From Thalassoroseus pseudoceratinae (lineage in GTDB: Bacteria; Planctomycetota; Planctomycetia; Planctomycetales; Planctomycetaceae), in the NCBI RefSeq assembly GCF_011634775.1, contig NZ_JAALXT010000003.1, forward strand, positions 496,001-560,000: a stretch of DNA of 64,000 nt. The letters run 5' to 3'. Position numbers and translations under genes: made by a program. Below are positions 45,537 through 53,857 of this stretch, in pieces. Each line of letters opens with the position of its first letter. Position 1 is the first letter of the stretch. The notes beneath the pieces were generated by a model, which ran no database searches, had not been told where the DNA came from, and was given only the letters and a program-made list of their open reading frames with translations.

Positions 45537-46163
45537 TTATCCGCGTTGATTCTGGTAAATCACACGGATCAGCTCATCCGTTGATTTGTATTTCTTCTTG
45601 CTCGCGATCGCCTGCTCGATTTTGTCGTGCGCATCAGCTTCGGAGTGTCCAAGTGCCACAAGTGCTTGGAAGGTCTCGCTGAGAATGTCCCGACCGGTTG
45701 CAACGTCGGATTCGGGAAACTCCTGACCGACGATCAAAGCGAACCGAGCCATCTTGCGTCGAAGTTTGGCGACAATCCGTTCAGCCACCGCCGGACCAAC
45801 ACCGGGGAGAGTTGTCAGCTGTTTGACGTCCTGTTCCTCGATGGCCGTTGCAACTTCAGCGACCGGCCTGACCATCGCTCGTAACGCCTTTTTCACGCCC
45901 ACGCCATCGACCGAACACACCATTTCGAAAAACTGCTTCTCGGCGTTCGAAAGAAAGCCGATCATTCGGGGCGTGAGTCGACCGGATTGCGGGTTGCCTT
46001 CCAAGTATTCAATCGTCCGCAGGCTGACTTCGTCGCCGATCATACCCTGGATCTGGCGTCGCACGAATTCGGGAAGGTACACTTCGTACTCGAACGCACC
46101 CACAGCGACGGTTGCGGCATCGGTTTCCAACGAGACAAGTCGGCCGGTAATGCGAGTAATCAA
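45537..46163 (-). CDS. ruvA: Holliday junction branch-migration protein RuvA
   Basis: RuvA binds Holliday junctions and loads the RuvB motor. The sequence has an OB-fold N-terminus ([18 protein letters not shown]), two helix-hairpin-helix motifs ([16 protein letters not shown] and [19 protein letters not shown]) and a small C-terminal RuvB-contacting domain ([18 protein letters not shown]). It is 208 residues, normal for the family. It lies 27 nt downstream of ruvC on the same strand. ruvB is not in the window. Confidence 0.95.
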   Translation of the reverse strand: MITRITGRLVSLETDAATVAVGAFEYEVYLPEFVRRQIQGMIGDEVSLRTIEYLEGNPQSGRLTPRMIGFLSNAEKQFFEMVCSVDGVGVKKALRAMVRPVAEVATAIEEQDVKQLTTLPGVGPAVAERIVAKLRRKMARFALIVGQEFPESDVATGRDILSETFQALVALGHSEADAHDKIEQAIASKKKYKSTDELIRVIYQNQRG

Positions 46164-46190
46164 CGCGGAGCACCTTCGGAGTTGATGAGG

Positions 46191-46715
46191 TTAAACGGTT
46201 CGGAGGCTATGGTACATGCAAAGGGCAATTGCCGCTGCATCGGCGACGTCATGCGGTTCCGGGACCACGTCGATCCGAAGCTCATTTTGAATCGCGAACT
46301 GCATTTGCTCTTTCGTTGCGCGACCACTGCCGGTGAGGAGTTTCTTGACGTGGGTCGGCGGAAAGTGGACGACCTTGACGGACTGTTCGGCCGCCGCCAT
46401 CAGAATCGCCCCACGTGCATGAGCCAGCAGCAACGCAGACTTCGGATTTCGTCCCAGCGAGAAGACTTGCTCAATGGACATCACTTGGGGAGCGAAATCG
46501 TCGATGACATCTCGAATGCCTTGACCGATCTCCAGCACCCGCTGGGACAACGGTAACTCCGATGTCGAACGAATGACCCCCGCTTCCCTGAGAATCGGGC
46601 CACTCCGGCTTCGTTCAATGACTGCATATCCAGTGCGACGCAATCCCGGATCGACGCCGAGATAGCGTTGCACTTCGATATGAGACTTGGATTGAATCGG
46701 CTCGGTAAAGGCCAT
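46191..46715 (-). CDS. ruvC: Crossover junction endonuclease RuvC
   Basis: RuvC resolves Holliday junctions. The acidic catalytic residues are seen in YLGVDPGLRRTGYAVIE (first Asp), MSIEQVFSLGRNPKSA (Glu) and EPHDVADAAAIALC (last two Asp). The protein is 174 residues, normal length, with a short N-terminal extension (MAFTEPIQSKSHIEVQ) before the first strand. It is between cysS and ruvA on the minus strand. Confidence 0.95.
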   Translation of the reverse strand: MAFTEPIQSKSHIEVQRYLGVDPGLRRTGYAVIERSRSGPILREAGVIRSTSELPLSQRVLEIGQGIRDVIDDFAPQVMSIEQVFSLGRNPKSALLLAHARGAILMAAAEQSVKVVHFPPTHVKKLLTGSGRATKEQMQFAIQNELRIDVVPEPHDVADAAAIALCMYHSLRTV

Positions 46716-46773
46716 GCCCGCCCTCCAAAGCTGGAAGGAAACGATACGAGAATATCTGCCGATTCACAACTAT

Positions 46774-48324
46774 CTAGTCGCGTCGCCAAAGAGTCTCGCC
46801 GGTGCGGTCTTCCAACGTCACGCCGAGAGCCGTCAAGCCGTCACGAATACCGTCGGCAACGGCAAAGTTCTTGCTCTTCCGGGCATCGGCACGGAGTTGG
46901 ATCAGAAGTTCCATTAGCTGTCCGGCAAATTCATCATCGGCACCACTGGCGGGCTTCTGGACTGGTTCTTGGAAAACGCCCAATGTGCTCGTGAGTTCCT
47001 TCAGCAACGTCACCGATGCTATCAAAGCGTCTCGGACAGAGTCGTCTGCCGATTTTCCTTTGTCCAAACCGTGCTTGTTGATCAAACCGTTGACCGACTT
47101 GCGAAGTTCGAACAACACGCCGACTGCTCCGCCGGTGTTGAAATCATCGTCCATCGCTTCCCAAAAGCGTTCCCGAAAATCACTCAGTTCCGCGACGAAT
47201 TCCGGCTCCCCGGTCAGAGTCACGGTTTCACTTCGTGTTGTGGGGGTGTTCAGTGCATAGAAGTTTTGGCCGGTGGCTCGTTCAAATTCCTCGAAGAGCC
47301 GATAGAATCCTTCCAAGCCTTTTTCCACTTCCGCGATCCGTTCGAGGCTGAAGTCGATCGGGCTGCGGTAATGCGTGCCGAGCAGGAAGAAACGCACAGT
47401 CTCCGGTCCGTGATGCGGGAAGACAGCCTCTTTGATCGGTTTGGCTCCCAAGCTTCCCGACATTTTTCCCGCCAGCTGTTCCTCGGGCGAATCGCCAGTG
47501 CGATCGTGACCACCGCCAACTTTTCCTTTTTGACCGGTTTCCTGCATCAGGCCGTTATGAAGCCAGTACTTCGAGAACGGCTTTCCAGAGCAGCATTCGG
47601 ACTGTGCGAGTTCGTTCTCATGGTGGGGGAACATCAGGTCCAAACCACCACCGTGAATGTCGATGGTCTCGCCCAACAGTTTTGTGCTCATCGCGGAACA
47701 CTCGATATGCCAACCCGGTCGGCCGGGTCCCCAGGGACTATCCCAACTCGGCTCATCGTCACGTGATTTCTTCCACAACGCGAAGTCAGCAGGATGACGT
47801 TTGCGATCGTTGGCCTCAACACGAGTACCTGCCATCATGGCATCCAAACTGCGTCGGCTGAGTTTCCCGTAGTCGTCGTCGCTGTTGACTGCGAAGTAGA
47901 CATCGCCTTCGAGTGGATAGGCGTGTCCTTGCTCAACCAATCGCCCGATCATTTCGATCATATTGCCGATATGGTCAGTGGCTTTCGGGAACTGGTCGAT
48001 GGTGGTGACTTGCATTGACCGCAAATTCTCGAGGTAATCGGCGGTCATCTCCTGAGCCAACGTTTCGACCGACTTGCCCAACTCGTTCGCTTTGTTGATG
48101 AGCTTGTCGTCGATGTCGGTAATATTGACGACCCATTCGACATTATAACCGCTATAGACCAAGTAGCGTTTGATCGTGTCGAAGATCACAGGACCAACCA
48201 TATGTCCGATGTGGGCCGGTTTGTAGACGGTCGGTCCGCAGAGGTACATCGTCACCCGGTTGGGGTCGAGTGGCTGGAAGACTTCTTTCGTCCGCGTGAG
48301 CGTGTTGTAGACTCTTAGTGTCAT
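46774..48324 (-). CDS. cysS: Cysteinyl-tRNA synthetase with an altered KMSKS loop
   Basis: This class I synthetase charges tRNA-Cys. The HIGH motif (KPAHIGHMVGP, ~35-45) and the zinc ligands Cys29, Cys209, His234 and Glu238 are all present (YLCGPTVY, WHIECSAMS, FPHHENELAQ). The length (516) and the C-terminal anticodon-binding part are otherwise typical. Unusually, the KMSKS signature reads KMSGS (287-291), losing the second lysine. It is preceded by an extra ~20 residues (TGQKGKVGGGHDRTGDS) between HNGLM and the signature. It follows ispF by 94 nt and is followed by ruvC. Confidence 0.93.
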   Translation of the reverse strand: MTLRVYNTLTRTKEVFQPLDPNRVTMYLCGPTVYKPAHIGHMVGPVIFDTIKRYLVYSGYNVEWVVNITDIDDKLINKANELGKSVETLAQEMTADYLENLRSMQVTTIDQFPKATDHIGNMIEMIGRLVEQGHAYPLEGDVYFAVNSDDDYGKLSRRSLDAMMAGTRVEANDRKRHPADFALWKKSRDDEPSWDSPWGPGRPGWHIECSAMSTKLLGETIDIHGGGLDLMFPHHENELAQSECCSGKPFSKYWLHNGLMQETGQKGKVGGGHDRTGDSPEEQLAGKMSGSLGAKPIKEAVFPHHGPETVRFFLLGTHYRSPIDFSLERIAEVEKGLEGFYRLFEEFERATGQNFYALNTPTTRSETVTLTGEPEFVAELSDFRERFWEAMDDDFNTGGAVGVLFELRKSVNGLINKHGLDKGKSADDSVRDALIASVTLLKELTSTLGVFQEPVQKPASGADDEFAGQLMELLIQLRADARKSKNFAVADGIRDGLTALGVTLEDRTGETLWRRD

Positions 48325-48418
48325 CGGTCCTTGAATCCCAGTTCAAAATCATCCGTTGTTTTGACCGTCTCGAATGCCGACCGACCCCGGTCGATCTCAA
48401 TAAATCCGGCGGAGAATC

Positions 48419-48922
48419 TTAGAGTGCCCCCGAGCTGGCTCGTACGATCAGCACCGCCACATGGGCGGCGATCGCTTCGCCTCGTCCGACAGGGCCGACC
48501 GCTTCGCCGGTCTTCGCTTTCACATTCACGGCTTCCGGCTCCACGCCGAGAAGCTCCGCGAGTCGTGTTTCAATTTTTTCTTTGTACTGACTGAGTTTCG
48601 GGCGTTCCGCACTGACGGTGCAATCGACGTTGCCGACATGCCAATCACGCTCGTGAAGTGTCATCAGGGTAGTGACAAGCAGTTCCGAAGAATCTGCATC
48701 TTTCCAGCGATCATCGGTGTTGGGGAACCATTCGCCAATATCGCCTAAGCCAGCGGCTCCCAGCAGGGCGTCGATGGCAGCATGCAGCAGGACATCGCCA
48801 TCGCTATGTGCAACCGCGCCCTTGTCGTACTTGATGGGGATACCACCAATAATTAGTGGACGTCCTTCTTCAAGGCGGTGTAAATCACTGCCAAAACCGA
48901 CTCTGATATCGAGTTGCGCCAT
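48419..48922 (-). CDS. ispF: 2-C-methyl-D-erythritol 2,4-cyclodiphosphate synthase
   Basis: IspF cyclises the MEP-pathway intermediate with release of CMP. The family signature is intact: VGFGSDLHRLEEGRPLIIGG (metal-binding Asp/His), HSDGDVLLHAAIDALLGAAG with its second histidine, GDIGEWFPNTD, and the C-terminal NVKAKTGEAVGPVGRGEAIA. At 167 residues it has normal length. It belongs to the same MEP route as the dxs gene at 10277, but is transcribed with cysS, not next to ispD. Confidence 0.95.
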   Translation of the reverse strand: MAQLDIRVGFGSDLHRLEEGRPLIIGGIPIKYDKGAVAHSDGDVLLHAAIDALLGAAGLGDIGEWFPNTDDRWKDADSSELLVTTLMTLHERDWHVGNVDCTVSAERPKLSQYKEKIETRLAELLGVEPEAVNVKAKTGEAVGPVGRGEAIAAHVAVLIVRASSGAL

Positions 48923-49086
48923 CGAGAGACCATTGAGTTTTGAAGTGAATTTCCACAGAGTGGCAGTGCCAGTAGCATTTGCCCGAATGGCAGGATCATA
49001 ACACTCAAACGGTTTCCTGACAACGGGTTTACACGGACGGTTCGGTTACAGACCGATCGGCATCGTGAACCGCTTCTGTCTATCGA

Positions 49087-49129
49087 AATAAAAAAATCCC
49101 GACGAAAGACAGACGCTTTCATCGGGATT
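49087..49129 (-). terminator. Intrinsic terminator of the DUF1080-ThuA gene
   Basis: AATCCCGA (49095-49102) pairs with TCGGGATT (49122-49129), with inner GAAAG/CTTTC pairing. On the minus strand a U-rich run (49087-49096) follows. It is ~20 nt past the stop codon. Confidence 0.82.
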
Positions 49130-49149
49130 GGATTCGGAAGCAGGCAAAC

Positions 49150-50748
49150 CTAGCGGTTCCAATCTTCGATCATTTTTTGAATTCGAGCTTTGTTAAAGTT
49201 CTGCGGTGCATCGTAGTCTTGGTTTTGTTGCAAATCATCCACCGTGACGGTCCCTGGGGCGACACCATCGGCTGGAACATTGAGGCCGGCACACCAGACA
49301 ATTGCATTGAGCATGAGTTTCCGGAATTGGTTGTGTCCCCAGTTCCAATGAAAGTGGCCACCGGTAAAACCGAAGCCGCGTCCACCGTCCGGTCGTTCGG
49401 TTGCCCAAGCCGTGTGTTGGATTTGGCCATCTGCGATCGCCTTACGCACCGCTGGGTTCCCGCTATGGGCACCATCGGGACGACTCAGCGTTGACTTCGG
49501 CGGAAGATCGCTGAGGATCGGGGTCACGCCGGCCATTTCATCGCGGAACCGCATGTGATAATACCATTCATCGTTGATATTGAATGGTTTCACGCCGTTC
49601 GTGGTTGGGTGGGAAGGTAGCTTCGCGAACTCCGCCGTCCAGTGAGGATTGACCGACCAATTGGCCTCGAAATAGCCGCCGGTCCAGTCGAGCAGGGCTT
49701 CGCCGGATGGGCCCTTCGGAACTTCAACGGCATAGTGAATGGTGACCAACCCCACACCGTCGTCCATCAATTCTTCAAGTTTGTCCAAATGTGCGTTCAT
49801 CGGGTGTCGTCCACCGCCATCCGCATAAATCACAATGCAATCCGCGTCGTCGAAGACCGATTCATCCTCAGGCCAGCCGTTGGTCACAACGGTTGTGGAA
49901 ACTGGCAAGCTGCTGGCTTCCAGAGCTGACGCCAACAAGATGCAACCGGCCTTATGTTCGTGCGAACCATAACCGTGACTCCGTCGACCGGCCACGAAAA
50001 CAACCTTCTTCTTGCCTTCGGTTGATTTGGCGGCTTGCTTTGCGATGGGTTTCAGCCGGATGTTTTTGAACTGCACCGTCATCGGTGGGCCGGCGTGAAG
50101 TTGCAAAGCGAGCGAACCCGATTTGCGTCGTTCCTTCTCGTCCGCATCAGTCACTTCGACGGTCTTCACGCCATTGATATAGTGAGTGAAATGGAACCCA
50201 TCCGCGACAATCCGATAACTGTTCCAGTCGTCTTTGTTAATCTTCTCTTGGATCGCCTTTGAGTCGCCGAATTTCTCGATCAGTTCAACCTTGAACTTGC
50301 CGTTATTCCGCGTGAGTTTCGTTTGCTCTCCGCGTTTGCCAAGAATGCCACGAAATTTCTCGCCGTAGAGAATACCGGAGTAGGTGTCGCCGGAATCGAT
50401 ATCCGCTTGGTATCCACCGATTCGCCATTCGTCGGCCGCATTGTTGAGTTTGAAGCTGCGATACTGAATCCCCGAGTTCCCGCCTTGGATGCGGTAGTCC
50501 AGCGTCAATTCAAAATCGGAAACCTCGCCACCTTCCCAGATCAGGAAGGTGTTGCCTTTGGTGGGATTGTCCGGCGTGGTCTTTCCGGTCAGTGCACCGT
50601 CTTGGACGCTCCAAAACTTGGGATTCCCGTTCCAGCCGTTCAGCGTTTTTCCGTCGAACAACTCACGCTCGCCGGGGTCAGCGGCCGTCGCCAATCCACA
50701 CCATCCGACAATCGCGAGCAATGCGAACTGTGTCAGTCGTTTCATCAT
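49150..50748 (-). CDS. Secreted DUF1080 (3-keto-disaccharide hydrolase-like) and ThuA fusion protein
   Basis: After a signal peptide (FALLAIVGWCGLATA), residues ~28-232 form a DUF1080 concanavalin-like sandwich (RELFDGKTLNGWNGNPKFWS, GNSGIQYRSF, HAGPPMTVQFKNIRL). Residues ~245-490 form a ThuA-like domain (KVVFVAGRRSHGYGSHEHKA, DDGVGLVTIHYAVEVP, GGHFHWNWGHNQFRKL). DUF1080 proteins include 3-keto-glycoside hydrolases, and ThuA belongs to trehalose/disaccharide use, so a role in external sugar breakdown is plausible. The start is the first of two ATGs, with AAGGAG 7 nt upstream. It lies 172 nt after the double HMA gene on the same strand and has its own terminator. Confidence 0.9.
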   Translation of the reverse strand: MMKRLTQFALLAIVGWCGLATAADPGERELFDGKTLNGWNGNPKFWSVQDGALTGKTTPDNPTKGNTFLIWEGGEVSDFELTLDYRIQGGNSGIQYRSFKLNNAADEWRIGGYQADIDSGDTYSGILYGEKFRGILGKRGEQTKLTRNNGKFKVELIEKFGDSKAIQEKINKDDWNSYRIVADGFHFTHYINGVKTVEVTDADEKERRKSGSLALQLHAGPPMTVQFKNIRLKPIAKQAAKSTEGKKKVVFVAGRRSHGYGSHEHKAGCILLASALEASSLPVSTTVVTNGWPEDESVFDDADCIVIYADGGGRHPMNAHLDKLEELMDDGVGLVTIHYAVEVPKGPSGEALLDWTGGYFEANWSVNPHWTAEFAKLPSHPTTNGVKPFNINDEWYYHMRFRDEMAGVTPILSDLPPKSTLSRPDGAHSGNPAVRKAIADGQIQHTAWATERPDGGRGFGFTGGHFHWNWGHNQFRKLMLNAIVWCAGLNVPADGVAPGTVTVDDLQQNQDYDAPQNFNKARIQKMIEDWNR

Positions 50749-50786
50749 TCAACTCTCCTTGTTCATTTGATTCAAACATGCAGAAA

Positions 50787-50844
50787 TCCCTCGCGGATAT
50801 TGGGCACGACGACAGTCATGTCCCTGTGGGGATCACGCGAGGGA
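50787..50844. repeat. Inverted repeat upstream of the DUF1080-ThuA gene
   Basis: TCCCTCGCG (50787-50795) and CGCGAGGGA (50836-50844) form a perfect 9-bp repeat with a 40-nt loop that contains a smaller TCCC/GGGA hairpin. It may be an operator or a structured 5' leader; neither is shown. Confidence 0.45.
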
Positions 50845-50920
50845 TCAACATTGTGCCGCTAAGTGTGGTGGGGAATCAACTCACCGACCGAATCGACCGA
50901 CATTCCAAAGCTAACGACCG

Positions 50921-51463
50921 TTATTCCTTGGCGAGAGTGCCAAAGTATCCACCGTTCTTAAGGGCTGCAAATGCTTTGGCAAACGAAATCTTGCTACCCG
51001 TGAGTTTGACGGTTTTCTCTTCGCGATCAATCGCGATTTGGGCCACACCTTCGACATCTTGGACGGCTTTCTTAGCACCGACAACGCATCCACCACAGCA
51101 AAGATGCACGCCTTCGAAAGTGACTTCGTTCCCCTTGGCGTTCTTTTTGATCCCCGGACTTGGAAACGCCAGTGGCTTATCTTCGTGAACCGCGTTGCCT
51201 CCGAAGCCGTAGTCAGCCAGTGCTTGAACTCCGGCCTTGGCAGCTTTGTCGTCTTTAACGTTGAAATTCACGACCTTGGAATTCCGGTCTGCCGAAACCC
51301 CGGAAACGCCTTCGATACCGTCGAGCGCATCGGCGACGTCTTTCACGCAACGCCCGCAGCACAAATGGACTCCCTTGATGGTCACATCCGCGGCGGCGGC
51401 TGAGTCCACGATCCCACCGATCATCGCAATCGCCGCGACAACTACCGCCATTGAAATTCGCAT
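50921..51463 (-). CDS. Exported protein with two HMA-like CCGxC domains
   Basis: From the ATG at 51463 there is a signal peptide (AVVVAAIAMIGGIVDSAAA) and then two heavy-metal-associated-like domains. Each starts with the same pattern (VTIKGVHLCCGRC and VTFEGVHLCCGGC), giving CCGxC metal sites, followed by DGIEGV or QDVEGV and the rest of a ferredoxin-like fold. The usual cytoplasmic HMA motif is CxxC. Here an extra cysteine precedes glycine, and the protein is periplasmic or exported. A role in copper or other soft-metal binding is likely but the metal is not known. It is 98 nt downstream of the peptide permease genes. Confidence 0.78.
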   Translation of the reverse strand: MRISMAVVVAAIAMIGGIVDSAAAADVTIKGVHLCCGRCVKDVADALDGIEGVSGVSADRNSKVVNFNVKDDKAAKAGVQALADYGFGGNAVHEDKPLAFPSPGIKKNAKGNEVTFEGVHLCCGGCVVGAKKAVQDVEGVAQIAIDREEKTVKLTGSKISFAKAFAALKNGGYFGTLAKE

Positions 51464-51561
51464 TTGACCCTCGTTTCTCTGACTGGAATACGGACCTGTT
51501 GATTGTTCCATATTCCAGGTTTCCGATGGGATGTCAAACGAACTACCGGCAGTTTCAGTGA

Positions 51562-52674
51562 TCAAGTGTCGCGAAGCCGTGGGTCGGTGGCCTCTTGGAT
51601 TCCTTCTCCGATAAGGTTGTAGCTAAGAACTGCCATAAAGATCGCGAATCCCGGAAAGACGATCAACCACCACATTTCCAAATGGCTGCGTCCGTCTTTA
51701 AGTAGTTTCCCCCAGCTAGGTTCGGGCGGCGGGGCACCGAAGCCGAGAAAGCTGAGGCCACTTTCGATCAGGATCGCGGAAGCAATTCCGAATGTCACCG
51801 GCACCAAGACCGGTGCAAGACTATTCGGCAGAATGTGTCGGACGATAATGCGTGTTCGACCCAGACCCAACGCGCGAGCGGCGGCAACAAATTCCATCTC
51901 CTTCAGTCGGAGAAATTCAGCGCGTGTTAAACGTGCTATGCCGGTCCAACGAGTGCAACCGATGACGGCCATGAGATGCCAAATTGTCGGACGCTCGACA
52001 ATCGCGAGTAACGCCAGGATCAAGACGAGTGCCGGGATACAAAGAACAATTTCGATGATTCGACTGAACAGCATATCGACCCAGCCACCGGCATACCCTG
52101 CAATCGCACCGAACGTCACCCCGATCACGGTCGCGATGCCCATTGAGACAAATCCCACGAGAAGCGCGACAGTCGTGCCATGGACGAGTTGGGCGAAGAC
52201 ATCGACACCACGTGTGTCGGTGCCCATGATGTTATAGCGATTGGGGTGACCGTCGCTGCCGGTAGGGTTGCCCGGCATCCCCGGCCATTCGTCGTCGTAA
52301 ACCCGTCGGTAAGGATCTTGGTAAATGAGTGGCCAAATCGCCCAGCTCTCGGGGTCTTTTTCTTGGAGGTTGCTCGGGTAGCGACGACGGAATTTGTCCC
52401 GCGCAAAGACAGGGTTCTCCCAGGAAGAGTTGAAGTACCCCATGGCTGGGAAATAGATGCTGCCCTTGTATTTCACAACGATCGGCCGCGTGCCGACAAT
52501 CGCTGGCGCTAGCATGGCCACTAATGTCAGACCGAGGACGAAAACCAAGGCTGACATTGCTAATTTTCGCTGTCGAAAACGAGCCCAAGTTTCACCCCAA
52601 AAGCCACGCGACTTCGTCGTCCGTGCCCGCGTTTCGGGAGGTAGTGATTCGGTGATTGCTTCCTGGTCACTCAT
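51562..52674 (-). CDS. Peptide ABC transporter permease (YejE/DppC-like)
   Basis: This is an inner-membrane permease of the DppC/OppC group. A TM1 (KLAMSALVFVLGLTLVAML) is followed by an unusually long periplasmic loop (IYFPAMGYFNSSWENPVFA and further, to ~residue 150). Then come NIMGTDTRGVDVFAQLVHGT, a five-helix core and the EAA loop AARALGLGRTRIIVRHILPN. The long loop with FPAMGYF and WAIWPLIY resembles YejE of the microcin C/peptide importer rather than DppC. It lies 44 nt after the YejB-like gene and follows the substrate-binding gene, but no ATPase gene is present in the window. Confidence 0.88.
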   Translation of the reverse strand: MSDQEAITESLPPETRARTTKSRGFWGETWARFRQRKLAMSALVFVLGLTLVAMLAPAIVGTRPIVVKYKGSIYFPAMGYFNSSWENPVFARDKFRRRYPSNLQEKDPESWAIWPLIYQDPYRRVYDDEWPGMPGNPTGSDGHPNRYNIMGTDTRGVDVFAQLVHGTTVALLVGFVSMGIATVIGVTFGAIAGYAGGWVDMLFSRIIEIVLCIPALVLILALLAIVERPTIWHLMAVIGCTRWTGIARLTRAEFLRLKEMEFVAAARALGLGRTRIIVRHILPNSLAPVLVPVTFGIASAILIESGLSFLGFGAPPPEPSWGKLLKDGRSHLEMWWLIVFPGFAIFMAVLSYNLIGEGIQEATDPRLRDT

Positions 52675-52718
52675 AGCTTCTGTAGACGAACTCCGAAAAG
52701 ACTTCAGGCTGGCAACAA

Positions 52719-53699
52719 CTAGGAAACCCGAACACGGGGATCGACGACAGCGTACAACAAGTCTGCTAGCAATTGGCCTAGCAATGTCAGAACGGCAAAG
52801 ATCAGTGTGAGCCCCATGACAATCGTATAGTCACGGGCATTGAGGGCTTCGAAATAGAGTTGCCCCATCCCGGGCCATTGAAAGATTCGTTCGATAATGA
52901 CAGCACCACTTAGCAGTGACGGCAACGTCAATCCAATGAGAGTCACAAATGGGACCAGCGTGTTGCGAAAGGCGTGTTTCACTAGCACAGTTTTTGGTCC
53001 TAGTCCTTTGGCCGTCGCGGTGCGAACATAGTCTTGACGAATCACTTCCTGCATATTCGAGTAGACAAACCGACTATAGTAGGCAAGGCTTCCATAAGTG
53101 AAACAGACGACCGGCATCAACGCATGTTCAAAGACATCCTTGAGCTTGCCGAGGATCGATAGACTCTCATAGTTGTCTGAATGCAGTCCGTAGAGTGGTA
53201 GCCAACCGAGTTTCTGGAAGAACAAGATCTGCAATAGCAGTGCTGCCACGAACGAAGGAAACGAGTACAGCATGTATAGGATTGTGCTCAACGTCCGCTC
53301 GTCCGCTTTGCCGCTTCTCATCGTCGCGTACAAACCCATGGGGACGGCTAGCAAATAGGTCAATAGTAGAGAACTAACTGAGAGCAAAAGTGTTGGGCCA
53401 ATGCGTTCGCCAATCAACTTGGCAACAGGCACTTTCTGTGCGAACGAGCGGCCGAGGTTGCCTTGCATGACCTCGCCCAGCCAATAGAAATAGGCTTCGT
53501 ACCAAGGCTTATCGAGTCCGAAGTCACGCTCCAGTCGTTTGATGTCAGCCGGGCTGAGCATCTTACTTGGATCGGCTGTCGCCATATCCATCGTCAACGG
53601 CGTTCCCGGCATACTCCGAATTAAGCCATAGACGATGAACGTGATCGCAAAAAGCGTGATCACGCTCAGGAGGAGTCTTCGAACCAAATAGGAGAACAT
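52719..53699 (-). CDS. Peptide ABC transporter permease (YejB/DppB-like)
   Basis: A six-helix inner-membrane permease of 326 residues, the normal size of DppB/OppB. The N-terminal RRLLLSVITLFAITFIVYG and DKPWYEAYFYWLGEVMQGNL are conserved landmarks. The EAA loop is VRTATAKGLGPKTVLVKHAF with NTLVPFVTLIGL after it, and the C-terminus is FQWPGMGQLYFEALNARDY. It partners the YejE-like permease downstream and the binding lipoprotein upstream (158 nt). Confidence 0.9.
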   Translation of the reverse strand: MFSYLVRRLLLSVITLFAITFIVYGLIRSMPGTPLTMDMATADPSKMLSPADIKRLERDFGLDKPWYEAYFYWLGEVMQGNLGRSFAQKVPVAKLIGERIGPTLLLSVSSLLLTYLLAVPMGLYATMRSGKADERTLSTILYMLYSFPSFVAALLLQILFFQKLGWLPLYGLHSDNYESLSILGKLKDVFEHALMPVVCFTYGSLAYYSRFVYSNMQEVIRQDYVRTATAKGLGPKTVLVKHAFRNTLVPFVTLIGLTLPSLLSGAVIIERIFQWPGMGQLYFEALNARDYTIVMGLTLIFAVLTLLGQLLADLLYAVVDPRVRVS

Positions 53700-53857
53700 A
53701 GACGCTAAGATTCCCAGTCAAATCGAACGCAAAGACCAATGAAGGCTTTGATGATTGATGTGAAGCATGCTTGTTTGGTTCTCGCTCACTGAAAGTTCAT
53801 TCGCTTGAAGAACAAAACGATGAGCGTGGACCAAATTAGCCGGTCGATTGACCTGTC

